Shown: in pieces, positions 28,620 to 39,706 of the stretch
How the letters are laid out: each line of letters opens with the position of its first letter
How positions within the stretch are numbered: position 1 is the first letter of the stretch
Source: Erwinia psidii
GTDB taxonomy: Bacteria > Pseudomonadota > Gammaproteobacteria > Enterobacterales > Enterobacteriaceae
Direction of reading: 5' to 3'
Length of the DNA: 64,000 nucleotides
Assembly (NCBI RefSeq): GCF_003846135.1
Contig: NZ_RHHM01000005.1
Coordinates: forward strand, 1 to 64,000
Notes under the pieces: model-generated
Seen by the model: only the letters and a program-made list of their open reading frames with translations
What the model was told of the DNA's origin: nothing
Databases searched by the model: none
Program-made: the position numbers and the translations under genes

Positions 28620-28928
28620 AATCAATCCATGTATTGGACACCAAACCGGCAGTGTAAACCAAAAGCGGCGGTGTTCCAGCGGCACCGCGCAAAATTTTCA
28701 TCACCTGAAGGGTTTAAAAGCAATCTCACAACGCATTTATCTGTTTTTGTGCCTCATTGTTAATGAAAGTTAACTTTCAGATGCAAAAAATTAAGGACCT
28801 CATTATTTTGGGGGAATTAAGCGCAAGAATGTGGATTTTCATCTGTGGCCAGTCTAGGTGATGCAGAGGGCATCTGATATTATGAGCGGAATTTTTGCAC
28901 ATTGTGAATGTAACGGAAACAAAACCCT
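28620..28928. other. Divergent spacer dsbB/fadR; nhaB absent
   Basis: A 309-base spacer that must carry the promoters of dsbB and fadR. No piece of the Na+/H+ antiporter gene nhaB, which sits here in E. coli, is recognisable. Confidence 0.5.
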
Positions 28929-29648
28929 ATGGTCATTAAGGCGCAGAGCCCTGCCGGTTTCGCGGAAGAATATCTTATCGAGAGTATCTGGAATAACCGT
29001 TTTCCTCCCGGAACTATTCTCCCCGCTGAACGGGAACTGTCGGAACTGATAGGTGTAACCCGAACCACGCTGCGTGAAGTTCTGCAACGTCTGGCCCGTG
29101 ATGGCTGGTTGACTATTCAACATGGCAAGCCAACCAGGGTTAATAATTTCTGGGAAACATCAGGGCTTAATATTTTGGAAACGCTTGCTCGCCTGGACCA
29201 CGACAGCGTTCCACAGCTGATTGATAACCTGCTTTCCGTGCGCACTAATATCTCATCTATTTTTATCCGCCGCGCAATTCGCATGTACCCTGATAAAGCG
29301 AAAGAAGTCCTTTTCACCGCAAAGGATGTCGAAGACAGGGCAGATGCTTATACCGAGCTGGATTACAGTATCTTCCGTGGACTTGCCTTTGCATCAGGCA
29401 ACCCCATTTACGGACTGATCCTTAACGGACTGAAAGGCCTCTACACCAGGGTGGGGCGTCATTACTTTTCTAACCCGGAAGCGCGCCAGGTCGCACGCGA
29501 CTTTTATCAGCAGCTCCTCGCTATCTGTCAGCAGCAGGAACAGTTTGATAAAATTGTCGACGTCGTAAGGGATTACGGACGTCGCAGTGGAGAAATCTGG
29601 CATGGTATGCAAAAAAGTATGCCAGCTGACCTGTCGGCTCAGTCGTGA
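28929..29648 (+). CDS. fadR: Fatty-acid metabolism regulator FadR
   Basis: A 239-residue GntR-family regulator. The N-terminal winged helix ([40 protein letters not shown]) binds DNA. The C-terminal helical domain ([47 protein letters not shown]) binds long-chain acyl-CoA. FadR represses fatty-acid degradation and activates fabA/fabB and iclR. Its length equals that of E. coli FadR. ycgB is convergent downstream. Confidence 0.97.
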   Translation: MVIKAQSPAGFAEEYLIESIWNNRFPPGTILPAERELSELIGVTRTTLREVLQRLARDGWLTIQHGKPTRVNNFWETSGLNILETLARLDHDSVPQLIDNLLSVRTNISSIFIRRAIRMYPDKAKEVLFTAKDVEDRADAYTELDYSIFRGLAFASGNPIYGLILNGLKGLYTRVGRHYFSNPEARQVARDFYQQLLAICQQQEQFDKIVDVVRDYGRRSGEIWHGMQKSMPADLSAQS

Positions 29649-29696
29649 CAGGCCATAGCCGGCTGAGGGTAATCCGGCTACGCTGACAGGATGAAA

Positions 29697-31232
29697 TCAC
29701 AGGACAGAGGAACGGGGTGGACAGCGGTCAAGAATTTCAGTGCTGCCGTCTTCGTTCTGTTGTTCGAGGTGCACATCAAATCCCCACAGCCGGTGAACGT
29801 GCTTTAACACTTCACGGCGGCTTTTATCCAGTGGCGCACGGTTTTGCGGTACATAGCGCAACGTCAGGGAGCGGTCGCCGCGTAAATCCACATCGTAAAC
29901 CTGAATATTCGGCTCCAGATTACTCAGATTGTACTGTGCAGACAGCTGTTGGCGTATCGCTCTGTAGCCTGCTTCATCATGGATTGCCGCAATCTCCAGA
30001 AAATTATTGCGATCGTCGTCCATCACCGTAAACAGACGAAAATCCCGCATCACTTTTGGTGACAGGAACTGACTGATAAAGCTTTCATCTTTAAATTCAC
30101 GCATGGCGAAATGTAGCGTTTCCAGCCAGTCGCTTCCGGCGATATCAGGAAACCAGTGACGATCTTCTTCCGTGGGCTGCTGGCAAATGCGTTTAATATC
30201 CTGAAACATGGCAAAACCCAGCGCGTAAGGGTTAATGCCGTTATACCACTGACTGTTATAGGGTGGCTGATAAACCACGTTGGTATGACTGTGTAAAAAC
30301 TCCAGCATAAATCGCTCGGAAACTTTTCCCTCGTCATACAAGTGATTAAGGATGGTGTAATGCCAGAATGTTGCCCAGCCTTCGTTCATAACCTGCGTTT
30401 GTTTTTGCGGATAAAAATACTGGCTGACTTTACGAACAATACGCAGGATCTCGCGCTGCCATGATTCCAACAGTGGCGCATTTTTTTCCATAAAATACAG
30501 CAGGTTTTCCTGTGGTTCAGAAGGATAACGTGTCGCTTTTGCCTGCGTTGATTCTCGTTCACGCCGTGGCAGCGTACGCCACAGCATATTAACCTGGCTT
30601 TGCAGATACTCCTCGCGGCTTTTCTGGCGGGCTTTCTCTTCCTGCAAAGAGATTTTTTGTGGTCTTTTATAGCGATCCACGCCGTAATTCATCAGGGCAT
30701 GACAGGAATCCAGCAGCTTTTCAACTTCTTCCACGCCAAAGCGTTCTTCGCAATTTCTGATGTAATTGCGTGCAAAAATCAGGTAATCGACGATGGAACC
30801 GGCATCGGTCCAGCTGCGGAACAGATAGTTGTTTTTAAAAAAGGAATTATGTCCGTAGCAGGCATGTGCCATCACCAGTGCCTGCATGGTAATGGTATTT
30901 TCTTCCATCAGATAGGCGATACAGGGATTGGAATTGATGACGATTTCATAGGCAAGGCCCTGCTGACCGTGCTTATATCGTTGTTCCGTCTCAATAAACT
31001 TTTTACCAAAAGACCAGTGCGAATAGTTAATGGGCATACCAACGCTGGAATAGGCATCCATCATCTGTTCTGAGGTGATTACTTCAATCTGATGTGGGTA
31101 GGTTTCAAGCCGGTAAAGTTTGGCGACCCGATCGATTTCACCCAGATATACATCGAGTAGCTCGAAAGTCCAGTCCGGGCCATCACTCAGGCGTTTACCT
31201 GTTGTCATGGCATCATCAAAGATAGTCGTCAT
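29697..31232 (-). CDS. ycgB: SpoVR-family protein YcgB
   Basis: A 511-residue cytoplasmic protein, full length for the SpoVR family. Family stretches include DGPDWTFELLDVYLGEIDRV, MVMAHACYGHNSFFKNNYLF, VMNEGWATFWHYTILNHLYD and WYNGINPYALGFAMFQDIK; the His/Glu pairs resemble a metal site. In E. coli ycgB is RpoS-controlled and works in a stress pathway with YeaG and YeaH, whose genes also lie in this window. Its biochemical activity is unknown. Confidence 0.95.
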   Translation of the reverse strand: MTTIFDDAMTTGKRLSDGPDWTFELLDVYLGEIDRVAKLYRLETYPHQIEVITSEQMMDAYSSVGMPINYSHWSFGKKFIETEQRYKHGQQGLAYEIVINSNPCIAYLMEENTITMQALVMAHACYGHNSFFKNNYLFRSWTDAGSIVDYLIFARNYIRNCEERFGVEEVEKLLDSCHALMNYGVDRYKRPQKISLQEEKARQKSREEYLQSQVNMLWRTLPRRERESTQAKATRYPSEPQENLLYFMEKNAPLLESWQREILRIVRKVSQYFYPQKQTQVMNEGWATFWHYTILNHLYDEGKVSERFMLEFLHSHTNVVYQPPYNSQWYNGINPYALGFAMFQDIKRICQQPTEEDRHWFPDIAGSDWLETLHFAMREFKDESFISQFLSPKVMRDFRLFTVMDDDRNNFLEIAAIHDEAGYRAIRQQLSAQYNLSNLEPNIQVYDVDLRGDRSLTLRYVPQNRAPLDKSRREVLKHVHRLWGFDVHLEQQNEDGSTEILDRCPPRSSVL

Positions 31233-31720
31233 AGCGTGCCCCTTTTTTAAAACCGGTTTTCGGCGTTACAACACGTAGCGGCAAAACATCGGTTTTCATA
31301 TTGACCTGCTGACACAGGTCTGTAACCAAAGCCAATCTTTCAATGATAGTTCACTCTCTCTGATTGGTCTGACGAATACAATTGAATTATTTAACAGAAA
31401 ACAGAGTTGTCAGGGTGAATTTAAATGCTGCATATTTTATTATTATCAGCATAATGCTCTTTACGTTATGCGTGTGTGTTTTGATTGCTTTATTCTGTTA
31501 AAAGTGAAAAAAATCAACCTCGTAACAACATGATTCTTAAAAATAATGATTGTTAGTATATTACTCTGAATTTAAGGGTGGGGTTTATTTTTATTCGCAT
31601 CCGGGATGAAAAAAAGGTGAAGTATATCGGCGCAATGTGGTCAGGCTGACCCCGGTTATTTCAACTGTTATTGTTGCAATAAGGCAGTGTATTCTTCTTT
31701 TGATAATCGGTGGAGCGGAT
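31233..31720. other. Divergent regulatory spacer ycgB/dadA
   Basis: A 488-base AT-rich spacer carrying the ycgB and dadA promoters. In E. coli dadAX is controlled by Lrp and CRP; the A/T-rich character fits Lrp binding, but I did not identify defined sites. No coding frame is convincing: the frame leading into dadA from 31637 is an in-frame extension without conservation. Confidence 0.5.
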
Positions 31721-33016
31721 ATGCGAGTTGTCATTCTGGGGAGTGGGGTGGTTGGTGTGGCCAGCGCGTGGTATCTGGCGAAGGCAGGACATGAGGTCAC
31801 GGTAATTGACCGTCAGCCTGATGTGGCAATGGAGACCAGTGCCGGTAATGCCGGGCAAGTTTCTCCGGGGTATGCCGCCCCCTGGGCAGCGCCGGGTGTA
31901 CCGCTAAAAGCGGTTAAATGGATGTTTCAGCGACATGCGCCGCTGGCTATCCGTCCCGATGGCAGTCGTTTTCAGATACAGTGGATGTGGCAGATGCTGC
32001 GCAATTGTGATATCCAGCACTATCAACAAAATAAAAGCCGGATGGTGCGCATTGCCGAATACAGCCGTGACTGCCTCAAATCGCTGCGCCAGGAAACCGG
32101 CATCGCCTATGAGGGGCGTCAGGGTGGGACACTACAGCTGTTTCGCACTCCGCAGCAATTCGAAAGCGCCACCAAAGATATCGCCGTATTGAAAGAAGCG
32201 GGCGTGCCTTATCAGCTGCTTGAAGCCAGTCAGCTGACTGATGCTGAACCTGCACTGGCCGCCGTCCAGCATAAACTCACCGGTGGGCTGCGACTGCCCA
32301 ACGATGAAACCGGCGACTGTCAACTCTTTACCCGGCGTCTTGCGGAGATGGCCACGGCGGCGGGGGTGAACTTCAGACTAAATACATCAATCGACGTACT
32401 GTTACAGGAAGGGAACCAGATCGTTGGCGTAAAATGTGGTGCTGACACGGTCACTGCTGATGCATTTGTGGTGGCGACAGGATCGTATTCCACCGGTTTA
32501 CTGCAAGGCATCGTAGAGATACCGGTTTATCCCCTGAAAGGCTACTCGATTACCATTCCGGTTAAAAACAGCGCGGCCGCACCCGTATCCACCGTTCTCG
32601 ATGAAACCTATAAGGTCGCCATTACCCGTTTTGATGATCGTATCAGGGTGGGCGGTATAGCGGAAATTGTTGGCTTCAATACCGCCCTGAGGCAGGCCCG
32701 CCGGGAGACGCTGGAAATGGTTGTTGGTGACCTCTTTCCACAGGGAGGCCACATTGAACAGTCCTGCTTCTGGACCGGGTTACGCCCGATGACACCGGAC
32801 GGCACGCCCATTGTGGGCCGAACGCCGCTAAAAAATCTGTATCTGAATACCGGTCACGGAACACTCGGTTGGACCATGGCCTGCGGTTCCGGGCAGCTGA
32901 TCTCTGATATTATCTCCGGGCGCACGCCGGCCATTAACGCGGACGATCTCTCAGTGATGCGCTATTTGCCGGGTTTTGAGCCTCATGTCGGGCAGTCGCT
33001 GCATGCGGTCCGTTAG
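31721..33016 (+). CDS. dadA: D-amino acid dehydrogenase small subunit
   Basis: A 431-residue membrane-associated FAD enzyme oxidising D-alanine to pyruvate and ammonia and feeding electrons to the respiratory chain. The FAD fold is [20 protein letters not shown], with [20 protein letters not shown], the C-terminal [19 protein letters not shown] and [19 protein letters not shown]. The start at 31721, preceded by GGAGCGG, gives the E. coli N-terminus; an upstream ATG adds 28 residues and is rejected. It is followed by dadX after 33 bases. Confidence 0.97.
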   Translation: MRVVILGSGVVGVASAWYLAKAGHEVTVIDRQPDVAMETSAGNAGQVSPGYAAPWAAPGVPLKAVKWMFQRHAPLAIRPDGSRFQIQWMWQMLRNCDIQHYQQNKSRMVRIAEYSRDCLKSLRQETGIAYEGRQGGTLQLFRTPQQFESATKDIAVLKEAGVPYQLLEASQLTDAEPALAAVQHKLTGGLRLPNDETGDCQLFTRRLAEMATAAGVNFRLNTSIDVLLQEGNQIVGVKCGADTVTADAFVVATGSYSTGLLQGIVEIPVYPLKGYSITIPVKNSAAAPVSTVLDETYKVAITRFDDRIRVGGIAEIVGFNTALRQARRETLEMVVGDLFPQGGHIEQSCFWTGLRPMTPDGTPIVGRTPLKNLYLNTGHGTLGWTMACGSGQLISDIISGRTPAINADDLSVMRYLPGFEPHVGQSLHAVR

Positions 33017-33049
33017 TCTTTATCTGCGTATTTATAACCAGGAGAAGTT

Positions 33050-34120
33050 ATGTCTCGTCCTATTGTCGCAACGATTGACACCAGTGCGTTGCGACACAAC
33101 CTGGCCATTGTTCGTAAGGTGGCCGCCCGCTCGCGTGTCTGGTCAGTGGTTAAGGCCAATGCTTATGGTCATGGCATTGACCGGGTATGGCAGAGCCTGG
33201 CTGAAACCGACGGGTTTGCCTTACTCAATCATGAAGAAGCCATTCTGCTTCGCGAGCACGGCTGGAAGAAACCGATTCTGCTGCTGGAGGGTTTTTTTCA
33301 TCAGGATGAACTGCCCCTTCTGGACCAGTATCGCCTGACAACCAGCGTGCACAGCCACTGGCAGATTGCAGCGCTGGAAAAGGCACGGCTCTCTGCGCCG
33401 CTCAATGTCTATCTGAAAATGAACAGCGGCATGAACCGGCTGGGATTTCAGCCTGAACAGGTTAATGAAGCATGGCATCGTCTGCGCGGGTTACGAAATG
33501 TGGGTGAAATAACGCTGATGGCGCATTTTGCCGATGCGGATACGCCGACAGGGATCACAGAGCCAATGAAGAAGATTAACCTTGCGGCACGGGGGCTGGA
33601 GTGCTCACGTTCCCTGGCGAACTCTGCAGCAACGCTCTGGCATCCTGACGCGCATGGCGATTGGGTGCGTCCCGGTATCATCCTCTATGGCGCTTCCCCC
33701 TCCGGGCGTTGCCAGGATATCGCCGACAGTGGATTACGCTCAGTAATGACACTGCAAAGTGAGATTATTGCGGTGCAAACACTGAAAGCCGGTGACGCCG
33801 TTGGCTATGGTAGCCGCTACCGTGCAACCGGAGAACAGCGGATTGGTGTCGTGGCCTGCGGTTATGCCGATGGTTATCCCCGCCATGCTCCTGGTGGCAC
33901 GCCGGTCTGGGTTGATGGGGTTAAAACCTGCACCGTAGGCGCTATATCGATGGATATGATCACGGTGGATCTGACGCCCTGTCATCAGGCAGACATTGGC
34001 AGCCGCGTTGAGCTATGGGGCAACAGGGTGAAAATTGATGAAGTCGCTCAGGCTGCCGGTACGGTGGGCTATGAACTGATGTGTGCGCTGGCACCACGCG
34101 TACCGGTTCAGCTAAGCTAA
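33050..34120 (+). CDS. dadX: Catabolic alanine racemase
   Basis: A 356-residue PLP enzyme interconverting L- and D-alanine so that L-alanine can be burned through DadA. The PLP lysine is Lys35 in [27 protein letters not shown] and the second catalytic Tyr region ([19 protein letters not shown]) are intact. It is the second gene of dadAX, with AGGAG upstream. Its stop overlaps the end of the convergent MFS gene by 4 bases, so no terminator fits between them. Confidence 0.97.
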   Translation: MSRPIVATIDTSALRHNLAIVRKVAARSRVWSVVKANAYGHGIDRVWQSLAETDGFALLNHEEAILLREHGWKKPILLLEGFFHQDELPLLDQYRLTTSVHSHWQIAALEKARLSAPLNVYLKMNSGMNRLGFQPEQVNEAWHRLRGLRNVGEITLMAHFADADTPTGITEPMKKINLAARGLECSRSLANSAATLWHPDAHGDWVRPGIILYGASPSGRCQDIADSGLRSVMTLQSEIIAVQTLKAGDAVGYGSRYRATGEQRIGVVACGYADGYPRHAPGGTPVWVDGVKTCTVGAISMDMITVDLTPCHQADIGSRVELWGNRVKIDEVAQAAGTVGYELMCALAPRVPVQLS

Positions 34121-35313
34121 CTTTTCAGCGCGGTCAGCGTGCCGCGCACTTTTTTACTGTAGCGCCAGGCCAGCCCGGTCAGCACCGTACCTGCCACCAT
34201 CATCAGCGCCAGCGCGGCTTTTTCCGCCAGTGGAAGTGCCATCATCAGCAGACCTGCCGACGCACCTCCCGCCATCTGAATAAATCCTGCCAGGGCAGAA
34301 GCCACGCCGGCCTGCTGCTGGTAAGGCTCCAGCGCATAGCTGGTGGCGGGACCAACGGTAAAGGCCAGCCCGGCCACCGAGATTGCCACCGGAAACATAT
34401 AAAGCGCCCAATGGGTCTGCCAGTCAGTTGGCAACAGCCACACGCCACCCATCAGCGTAATCGCCCCCAGCGCCATCGCCAGACTGCCGGTTGCCAGGCA
34501 AAACGGCCGCCCCAGCTTACGGATCATTTTATTCACCAGCACGCTGACCAGCATGATCCAGAAGCCGTTTGCGCCAAAGGCAATGGAAAATTGCAGTGCG
34601 CTCAGTTCACCCTCGGTCATCAGCACCTGCGGCGCCAGCGAGACATAAGTCAGTACCATCCCCAGTGCCCCAGCGTTAGCAAAGGCGAAAGCAAGAAAGC
34701 GTGGCTGACGCAAAATGTTGTAATACTGCGTAAAAGGAAGGCCTTTCACCGCAACGGTATCCGCCGGACGGGTTTCAGGCAAAAAGGCGATCGTCAGCAG
34801 GGCGATCAGCCCGGCGTAGCCAGCCAGAAACCAGAACGGCGCACGCCAGCCAAAGGCATCCGCCAGAAAACCACCCAGCATCGGTGCCAGTGCCGGGACA
34901 ATGTTCAGTGCGCCATTGAGAAAGCCGTAAGCCTTCGCGGCTTCATCACCATTTAATCGGTCGCGGACGCCGCTGAAAGCCACTACGGCGGTGCAACACA
35001 CCGCGCACCCCTGGACCAGACGGGCAAGTAAAAATTGCGACCATCCATCTGCGCTGGCGGCCAGAATGCTCCCCAGCAGGTAAAGCAGCAGCCCGAGCAG
35101 CGCAATGGGTTTTCGGCCCAGTTTATCCACCAGAGGGCCGGCAACCAGCTGTCCCAGCCCCATGACCAGCAGGAACAGCGGAATAGTGGTCTGGATTTTA
35201 CTGACCGGGGTATTCAGCCCCAGAGCGATCTCCGGCAGCGTGGGCAGATAAAGATCGATACCTAATGGGCCAAGCAGCACCAGGCTTAAAAGCAGTAAGG
35301 TAAATTTTTGCAT
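34117..35313 (-). CDS. MFS drug exporter, Bcr/CflA family
   Basis: A 398-residue protein with 12 predicted membrane segments. The Bcr/CflA hallmarks are [17 protein letters not shown] at the start, the loop-2 motif [16 protein letters not shown], and [16 protein letters not shown] with the motif-C region [20 protein letters not shown]. Such proteins are proton-driven exporters of chloramphenicol, bicyclomycin and other small molecules; the substrate here is unknown. The gene is absent from this position in E. coli (dadX-cvrA). Confidence 0.88.
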   Translation of the reverse strand: MQKFTLLLLSLVLLGPLGIDLYLPTLPEIALGLNTPVSKIQTTIPLFLLVMGLGQLVAGPLVDKLGRKPIALLGLLLYLLGSILAASADGWSQFLLARLVQGCAVCCTAVVAFSGVRDRLNGDEAAKAYGFLNGALNIVPALAPMLGGFLADAFGWRAPFWFLAGYAGLIALLTIAFLPETRPADTVAVKGLPFTQYYNILRQPRFLAFAFANAGALGMVLTYVSLAPQVLMTEGELSALQFSIAFGANGFWIMLVSVLVNKMIRKLGRPFCLATGSLAMALGAITLMGGVWLLPTDWQTHWALYMFPVAISVAGLAFTVGPATSYALEPYQQQAGVASALAGFIQMAGGASAGLLMMALPLAEKAALALMMVAGTVLTGLAWRYSKKVRGTLTALKS

Positions 35314-35443
35314 CAGGTAAGGCGACGTCCGTTAACACAGCAGGCCGGACAGGGTAGTGACTAACGGGGAAAAAGAAAAGGATAATCTGGGATTGAACAC
35401 GGAAGCCACGTTGCCGTCGGCATGTGACTTCCGTGTTCTGTTA

Positions 35444-36910
35444 TCAGTAAGCGCCGTCCCGACGCAGAACCACACCGGCCGTTTTGAACAGAATAGCGAT
35501 GTCGGTCCACAGCGCCCAGTTTTTCACGTACCATGAATCGAAATAAACGCGCGTATCGTAGTCGATGTCGTTACGGCCACTCACCTGCCAAAGTCCTGTC
35601 ATACCGGGCTTGGCCATCAGATAGTAATCAACATCACCGGCATAGCGCTCAAGTTCTGCTTCGATCACCGGGCGAGGGCCAACCAGACTCATTTCACCGC
35701 GTAAAACGTTCCACAGTTGTGGCAGTTCATCGAGGCTGGTTTTACGCAGAAATGCGCCAATGCGGGTCACGCGGGGATCGTTTTTTAGCTTAAAGTCTTT
35801 ATCCCACTCAGCCCGCGCTTCTTCACTGGTTGCCAGCAGTTCTTCAAGCACTTCTTTCGAGTTGGTTACCATTGAACGAAACTTCAGGCATTTAAATTTT
35901 TTGCCATCCTGGCCAACACGTTCATGACCATAGATTTTGTTGCCACCGTCGCGGCCCACCATCCAACAAATCAGGCCAAAAGCCGGGGCAAGCAGTAGCA
36001 GCAGCAATGACGCAACGACCACATCGAACGCGCGCTTCAGAATGCGTGAGGAACGCTTCGCGAGACTGTTGCTGACCCGCAGGATCATCACCTCATGACT
36101 GAAGATAAACGACATATCGGTTCCGTAAAGAGGCACACCACGCAGGGTAGGCACCACTGATACCGAGCGGCATTTCTTTTTCGACAGTCGCTTTAGCCAA
36201 TTATCACGCAAGGCCTGCTGCTCATACTCCATCGCGACGATAAACTGCGTATTTTCAAGATCGATGGTGTCCCAGACAATATCTTTCGCGGTGATCACCG
36301 GCACACCATGCAGACTCTCCGCACCCTTATGGTTATTAGAAGCGACAAAGGCTTTCACTTCATAGCCGAGCAGCTCCTCGCTTTGTAACGCGGCGTAAGC
36401 CTCACGGGCATTTTTACCGGAACCGATGATGATGGTCTGTTTCTGCCAGTGACCTGCTTTAAGGATGGCGTTTTTGACACCGGAGCGAAGTAGTGGAACA
36501 AGGATCAGCGCGTATGCCCAGGTGAAACTCCATAACATGCGGGAAAAGTCCCATTTGGAGAATGCAATCAGGGCGAGATCCAGCAGGGAAAAGATCACCA
36601 GCGTTTTGAGTACTTCTTTTAGTTCAAACCAGAAAGGCTTACGGTAAGTGTAATGTCGCAGACGCATCCAGAACCATGCTGTGCAAACGACAGACATAAC
36701 AAACTGAGCTATAAAACGGACCTTAACTTGCTGAGGTGGAATAAATATATCTAAATTACCCCAAATCCCTTGCACGGTTGCCGTTGATAAAAACAGCGCA
36801 AGATTAATTGAAATTAAATCCGCAAGACTTAACGCTATCTTTGAAATAATGTTTTTTCGTGTGCCGCTGAAGGCGCGACGTCGATCGTTCAGCACCAGAG
36901 TACTTGCCAT
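35444..36910 (-). CDS. Undecaprenyl-phosphate sugar-1-phosphate transferase (WbaP/RfbP/AmsG type)
   Basis: A 488-residue initiating transferase of polysaccharide synthesis, moving galactose- or glucose-1-phosphate from a UDP-sugar to undecaprenyl phosphate in the inner membrane. Several N-terminal membrane helices are followed by a nucleotide-fold domain (TIIIGSGKNAREAYAALQSE) and the C-terminal sugar-transferase domain (KRAFDVVVASLLLLLLAPAF, KFKCLKFRSMV, RKTSLDELPQLWNVLRGEMS, GPRPVIEAELERY). It ends FKTAGVVLRRDGAY, as Salmonella WbaP does, and resembles WbaP along its length. ATG 36910 is preferred over one 32 codons upstream. No other polysaccharide gene adjoins it. Confidence 0.9.
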   Translation of the reverse strand: MASTLVLNDRRRAFSGTRKNIISKIALSLADLISINLALFLSTATVQGIWGNLDIFIPPQQVKVRFIAQFVMSVVCTAWFWMRLRHYTYRKPFWFELKEVLKTLVIFSLLDLALIAFSKWDFSRMLWSFTWAYALILVPLLRSGVKNAILKAGHWQKQTIIIGSGKNAREAYAALQSEELLGYEVKAFVASNNHKGAESLHGVPVITAKDIVWDTIDLENTQFIVAMEYEQQALRDNWLKRLSKKKCRSVSVVPTLRGVPLYGTDMSFIFSHEVMILRVSNSLAKRSSRILKRAFDVVVASLLLLLLAPAFGLICWMVGRDGGNKIYGHERVGQDGKKFKCLKFRSMVTNSKEVLEELLATSEEARAEWDKDFKLKNDPRVTRIGAFLRKTSLDELPQLWNVLRGEMSLVGPRPVIEAELERYAGDVDYYLMAKPGMTGLWQVSGRNDIDYDTRVYFDSWYVKNWALWTDIAILFKTAGVVLRRDGAY

Positions 36911-37301
36911 AATACCTGCTCTCTTTTCATAAGGAGTAAGTGACCTGACGAGGATCAAACACGCGTTCAGGGGCTGGGGAACCAAATTAAACGCCTTTGG
37001 TTTCAATTCATTGTTGTGTTTTCTTTTGTAATAACTTTCACAAGGGCACGCTGAACCTGGTCAGACTTCAATTTTTATCATTCAGCGTCAGCAAGTATGC
37101 AGGAGAGATTTGGCTTAGTTAATACGGGTAATTCCTAAAATTTCCATGTTGATTTTTAAAGGAAATAGCAGAAACGGGGTGAGAAACAATAAAATAAATA
37201 AGTAAATTTGGTCTTCATTTGGCGCGAGGATAATCGTTGCCGGCAAAACAGCGAGCTACTCACCATGGTGGAAATCTGCGACGGTGAGTGGGGGTAAAAA
37301 G
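36911..37301. other. AT-rich spacer upstream of the sugar transferase
   Basis: A 391-base region upstream of the transferase and downstream of yebV. It is AT-rich with no convincing coding frame. A weak CTCACC/GGTGAG pairing near 37259-37288 may end yebV transcripts. I looked for the GGCGGTAG ops/JUMPstart element typical of polysaccharide operons and did not find it. Confidence 0.45.
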
Positions 37302-37535
37302 TCAGGCAGGTTTCTTCAGTACCCAGCGATGCTGCTGCTGGTCATAGTGCCCGATAGCCAGATCTACGGTCTGACCATCAATCCAGGCCGGCACACTGGT
37401 TTCATCATCCCAGCCATCCAGCTGACAGGTCAGACCCGGGTTGGTTTTGCAAGGAATACTGATGGTTTGCGCCTCCTGTCTGCCCAGCTCTGCATCAATA
37501 ACTTCATAATGACCGATCTTTACGACATGACCCAT
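37302..37535 (-). CDS. yebV: DUF1480 family protein YebV
   Basis: A 77-residue soluble protein beginning MGHVVKIGHYEVIDAELG and ending DLAIGHYDQQQHRWVLKKPA, the layout of the enterobacterial DUF1480 family (YebV, about 78 residues). Function unknown. In E. coli yebV lies elsewhere on the chromosome, so it has been rearranged relative to cvrA. Confidence 0.8.
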   Translation of the reverse strand: MGHVVKIGHYEVIDAELGRQEAQTISIPCKTNPGLTCQLDGWDDETSVPAWIDGQTVDLAIGHYDQQQHRWVLKKPA

Positions 37536-37612
37536 GATATTCTCCAGTCGGCTAAGGCAAGAATATTAAGCGTAGTCGTTATTTCACACAAATCGAGCGA
37601 TGATAACCAGGG

Positions 37613-39340
37613 CTATTCTTTATTCTCAGCCATTCTTAAACCGATCTTCATAATGTCGTTTCCTTCTTTCTCGGCAACCGTCCAGAGCATATTTTTCCAT
37701 TCCACCTGATCGCCAACGACGGGAGCACCACCAATCATTCCGGCTATATGGTGGCCAAGCGTCTGTTGAACATTAATATTTTCCTCAAGCTCAATACCAT
37801 AAATCTCTGAAATCGCGAGCAGTCTGGCATCTGCCTGTAAAATAAAATCGCCGAAAAAACGCTGATCGAGTGCCACAGGGGGGGACTGACTGAACAGCTT
37901 ACCTAACTCTGGCAGATCTTTTTCACGACCAATGACGCAAAGTACATCGCCCTCATTCAACCGGGTATTGCCGGTGGGATGCAGTAACTGATTATCGCGA
38001 AACAGTGCGGCAATGCGCGTCTCTCTGGGCATGTGCAGGTCACGCAGCGCCGCACCCACACACCATTTATCCGCCCCAAGCTGATAAACGAACTGTTCCC
38101 ACGGATTCTCAGGATGAATATCGAGACCAACACGGGAAACCGGCGAGGCCGTAGGGGGAACGATAACCCGTGCTTTGCGGGCAGCAAAGCCCAGGGAAGT
38201 TCCCTGTATCATCAGGGATACCAACACCACAAAGAAGGCAATATTAAAAAACAGGGTGGCATGCGGCAGACCTGCCATCATCGGAAATACGGCGAGAATG
38301 ATTGGCACTGCCCCGCGCAGGCCAACCCAGCTGATAAATAATCGTTCGCGCAGATTAAAACCACGAAATGGCAACAGTCCAGCCAGTATCGATAACGGGC
38401 GGGCAACCAGAATCAACCAGACGGACAGTAGCATGGCGGGCAGGGCAATATTCCACAAATCGCTGGGTGTCACCAGCAGACCCAGCACCAGAAACATGCC
38501 AATCTGACTGAGCCACGCCATACCATCGAAAGTTTGCAGGATACCGTAGCGGTTGCGGATGGGGCGATTGCCAAGTACAAGGCCGCACAGGTAGACGGCC
38601 AGAATACCACTGCCTTCCAGCACGGTAGTCAGTGCAAACACCAGAATACCGCCACTCACTGCCAGCAATGGATATAATCCAGTGGCAAGAGAAACCCGGT
38701 TTATCAGTTGCAATAATGCCCAGCCCCCGCCGATACCCAGCACGATACCCAAGCCAAATTGCTGAACGAGGTGCGCAACGAACATCCAGCTCAGTCCGGT
38801 CTGGCCCTGCTGGATCATGTCGATAAGGGTGATGGTGAGAAATACAGCCATTGGATCGTTGCTGCCTGATTCAATTTCCAGCGTGGCGCTGACGCGTTCA
38901 TTAAGTCCTTTACCGCCCAACAGGGAAAAAACGGCGGCGGCATCGGTTGAGCCAATAATGGCACCGATCAGAAAGCCCTCCATCAGATTGAGGTTAAAGA
39001 GCCATGCTGCCGCCATGCCCGTAAGCCCGGCGGTGATTAATACCCCGACGGTTGCCAGTGAAAGCGCGGGGCCGAGTGCGACCTTAAATGAACTGGCCTG
39101 CGTACGCATTCCCCCATCAAGTAAGATCACTGCCAGCGCCAGGTTACTGATCAGATAAGCGGCGGGATAATTATCAAAGGCGATACCGCCAATACCATCA
39201 ATACCGGCCAGCATGCCAAGCGCCAGAAAAATCACCAGTATTGGAATGCCGAGTCTGGACGAGAAGGCGCTGAGTAAAATGCTTGCTGCGACCAGCACTG
39301 AACCAATAATAAACAAACTGTAAATCGCGCTGGCGTCCAA
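37613..39340 (-). CDS. cvrA: K+/H+ antiporter CvrA (NhaP2)
   Basis: A 575-residue CPA1-type antiporter with about 12 membrane segments ([60 protein letters not shown]), then a cytoplasmic TrkA-C domain ([20 protein letters not shown]) and a CorC-like tail. The probable start is TTG at 39340 (TTG GAC GCC AGC), aligned with the E. coli MDA start and preceded by AGGAGAA at proper spacing; the upstream ATG adds 21 unconserved residues. It exports K+ and is needed at low osmolarity in E. coli. It follows dadX in E. coli; three genes are inserted here. Confidence 0.93.
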   Translation of the reverse strand: MDASAIYSLFIIGSVLVAASILLSAFSSRLGIPILVIFLALGMLAGIDGIGGIAFDNYPAAYLISNLALAVILLDGGMRTQASSFKVALGPALSLATVGVLITAGLTGMAAAWLFNLNLMEGFLIGAIIGSTDAAAVFSLLGGKGLNERVSATLEIESGSNDPMAVFLTITLIDMIQQGQTGLSWMFVAHLVQQFGLGIVLGIGGGWALLQLINRVSLATGLYPLLAVSGGILVFALTTVLEGSGILAVYLCGLVLGNRPIRNRYGILQTFDGMAWLSQIGMFLVLGLLVTPSDLWNIALPAMLLSVWLILVARPLSILAGLLPFRGFNLRERLFISWVGLRGAVPIILAVFPMMAGLPHATLFFNIAFFVVLVSLMIQGTSLGFAARKARVIVPPTASPVSRVGLDIHPENPWEQFVYQLGADKWCVGAALRDLHMPRETRIAALFRDNQLLHPTGNTRLNEGDVLCVIGREKDLPELGKLFSQSPPVALDQRFFGDFILQADARLLAISEIYGIELEENINVQQTLGHHIAGMIGGAPVVGDQVEWKNMLWTVAEKEGNDIMKIGLRMAENKE

Positions 39341-39706
39341 TGAGGCCTTCTCCTGTGTACGGTAAATTAACTGCGGTAACAGTGTGTTGTAAGAATGCAC
39401 CAAATGTCAAAGTTCTGGCAATAAGGTTGTGACTACGCTATTTATCAATGCTTGAGAAATTATTTGCATACAAGTTAATGATAATCTGAATATTATGGTT
39501 GGTGATTAACTGAACATCGACAAAAAAATAAGGTTACTTGCGGTATTGAAATACAAAAACTGGGAAGAGAAAAGGCGGGATGCACAGTAAGCCGTCATCA
39601 AAACCGTAACAGGCATTGATTTGAGCGTAGTGAAGACGATAAAAGGGGAGCGCGCTTGTTAACAAAAAAACAGCCAGTGGGGCCACTGGCTTTAAACGCA
39701 TTGCTA
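39341..39706. other. Spacer between cvrA and yeaH
   Basis: A 366-base AT-rich region that holds the cvrA promoter side and, at its far end, the yeaH terminator (39662-39693). No coding frame or RNA gene is recognisable. Confidence 0.5.
39662..39693 (-). terminator. Rho-independent terminator of the yeaGH operon
   Basis: On the minus strand GCCAGTGG-CC-CCACTGGC forms an 8-bp stem followed by TGTTTTTTT, beginning about 15 bases after the yeaH stop codon. Confidence 0.85.

Noticed and set aside
34081-34956. 291-residue plus-strand open frame rich in Gln, His and Arg
   Set aside because: It is the antisense of the Bcr/CflA exporter gene; the composition is typical of shadow frames and there is no family resemblance.
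36911-37301. Possible ops/JUMPstart element upstream of the sugar transferase
   Set aside because: No GGCGGTAG on the coding strand of the leader was found.
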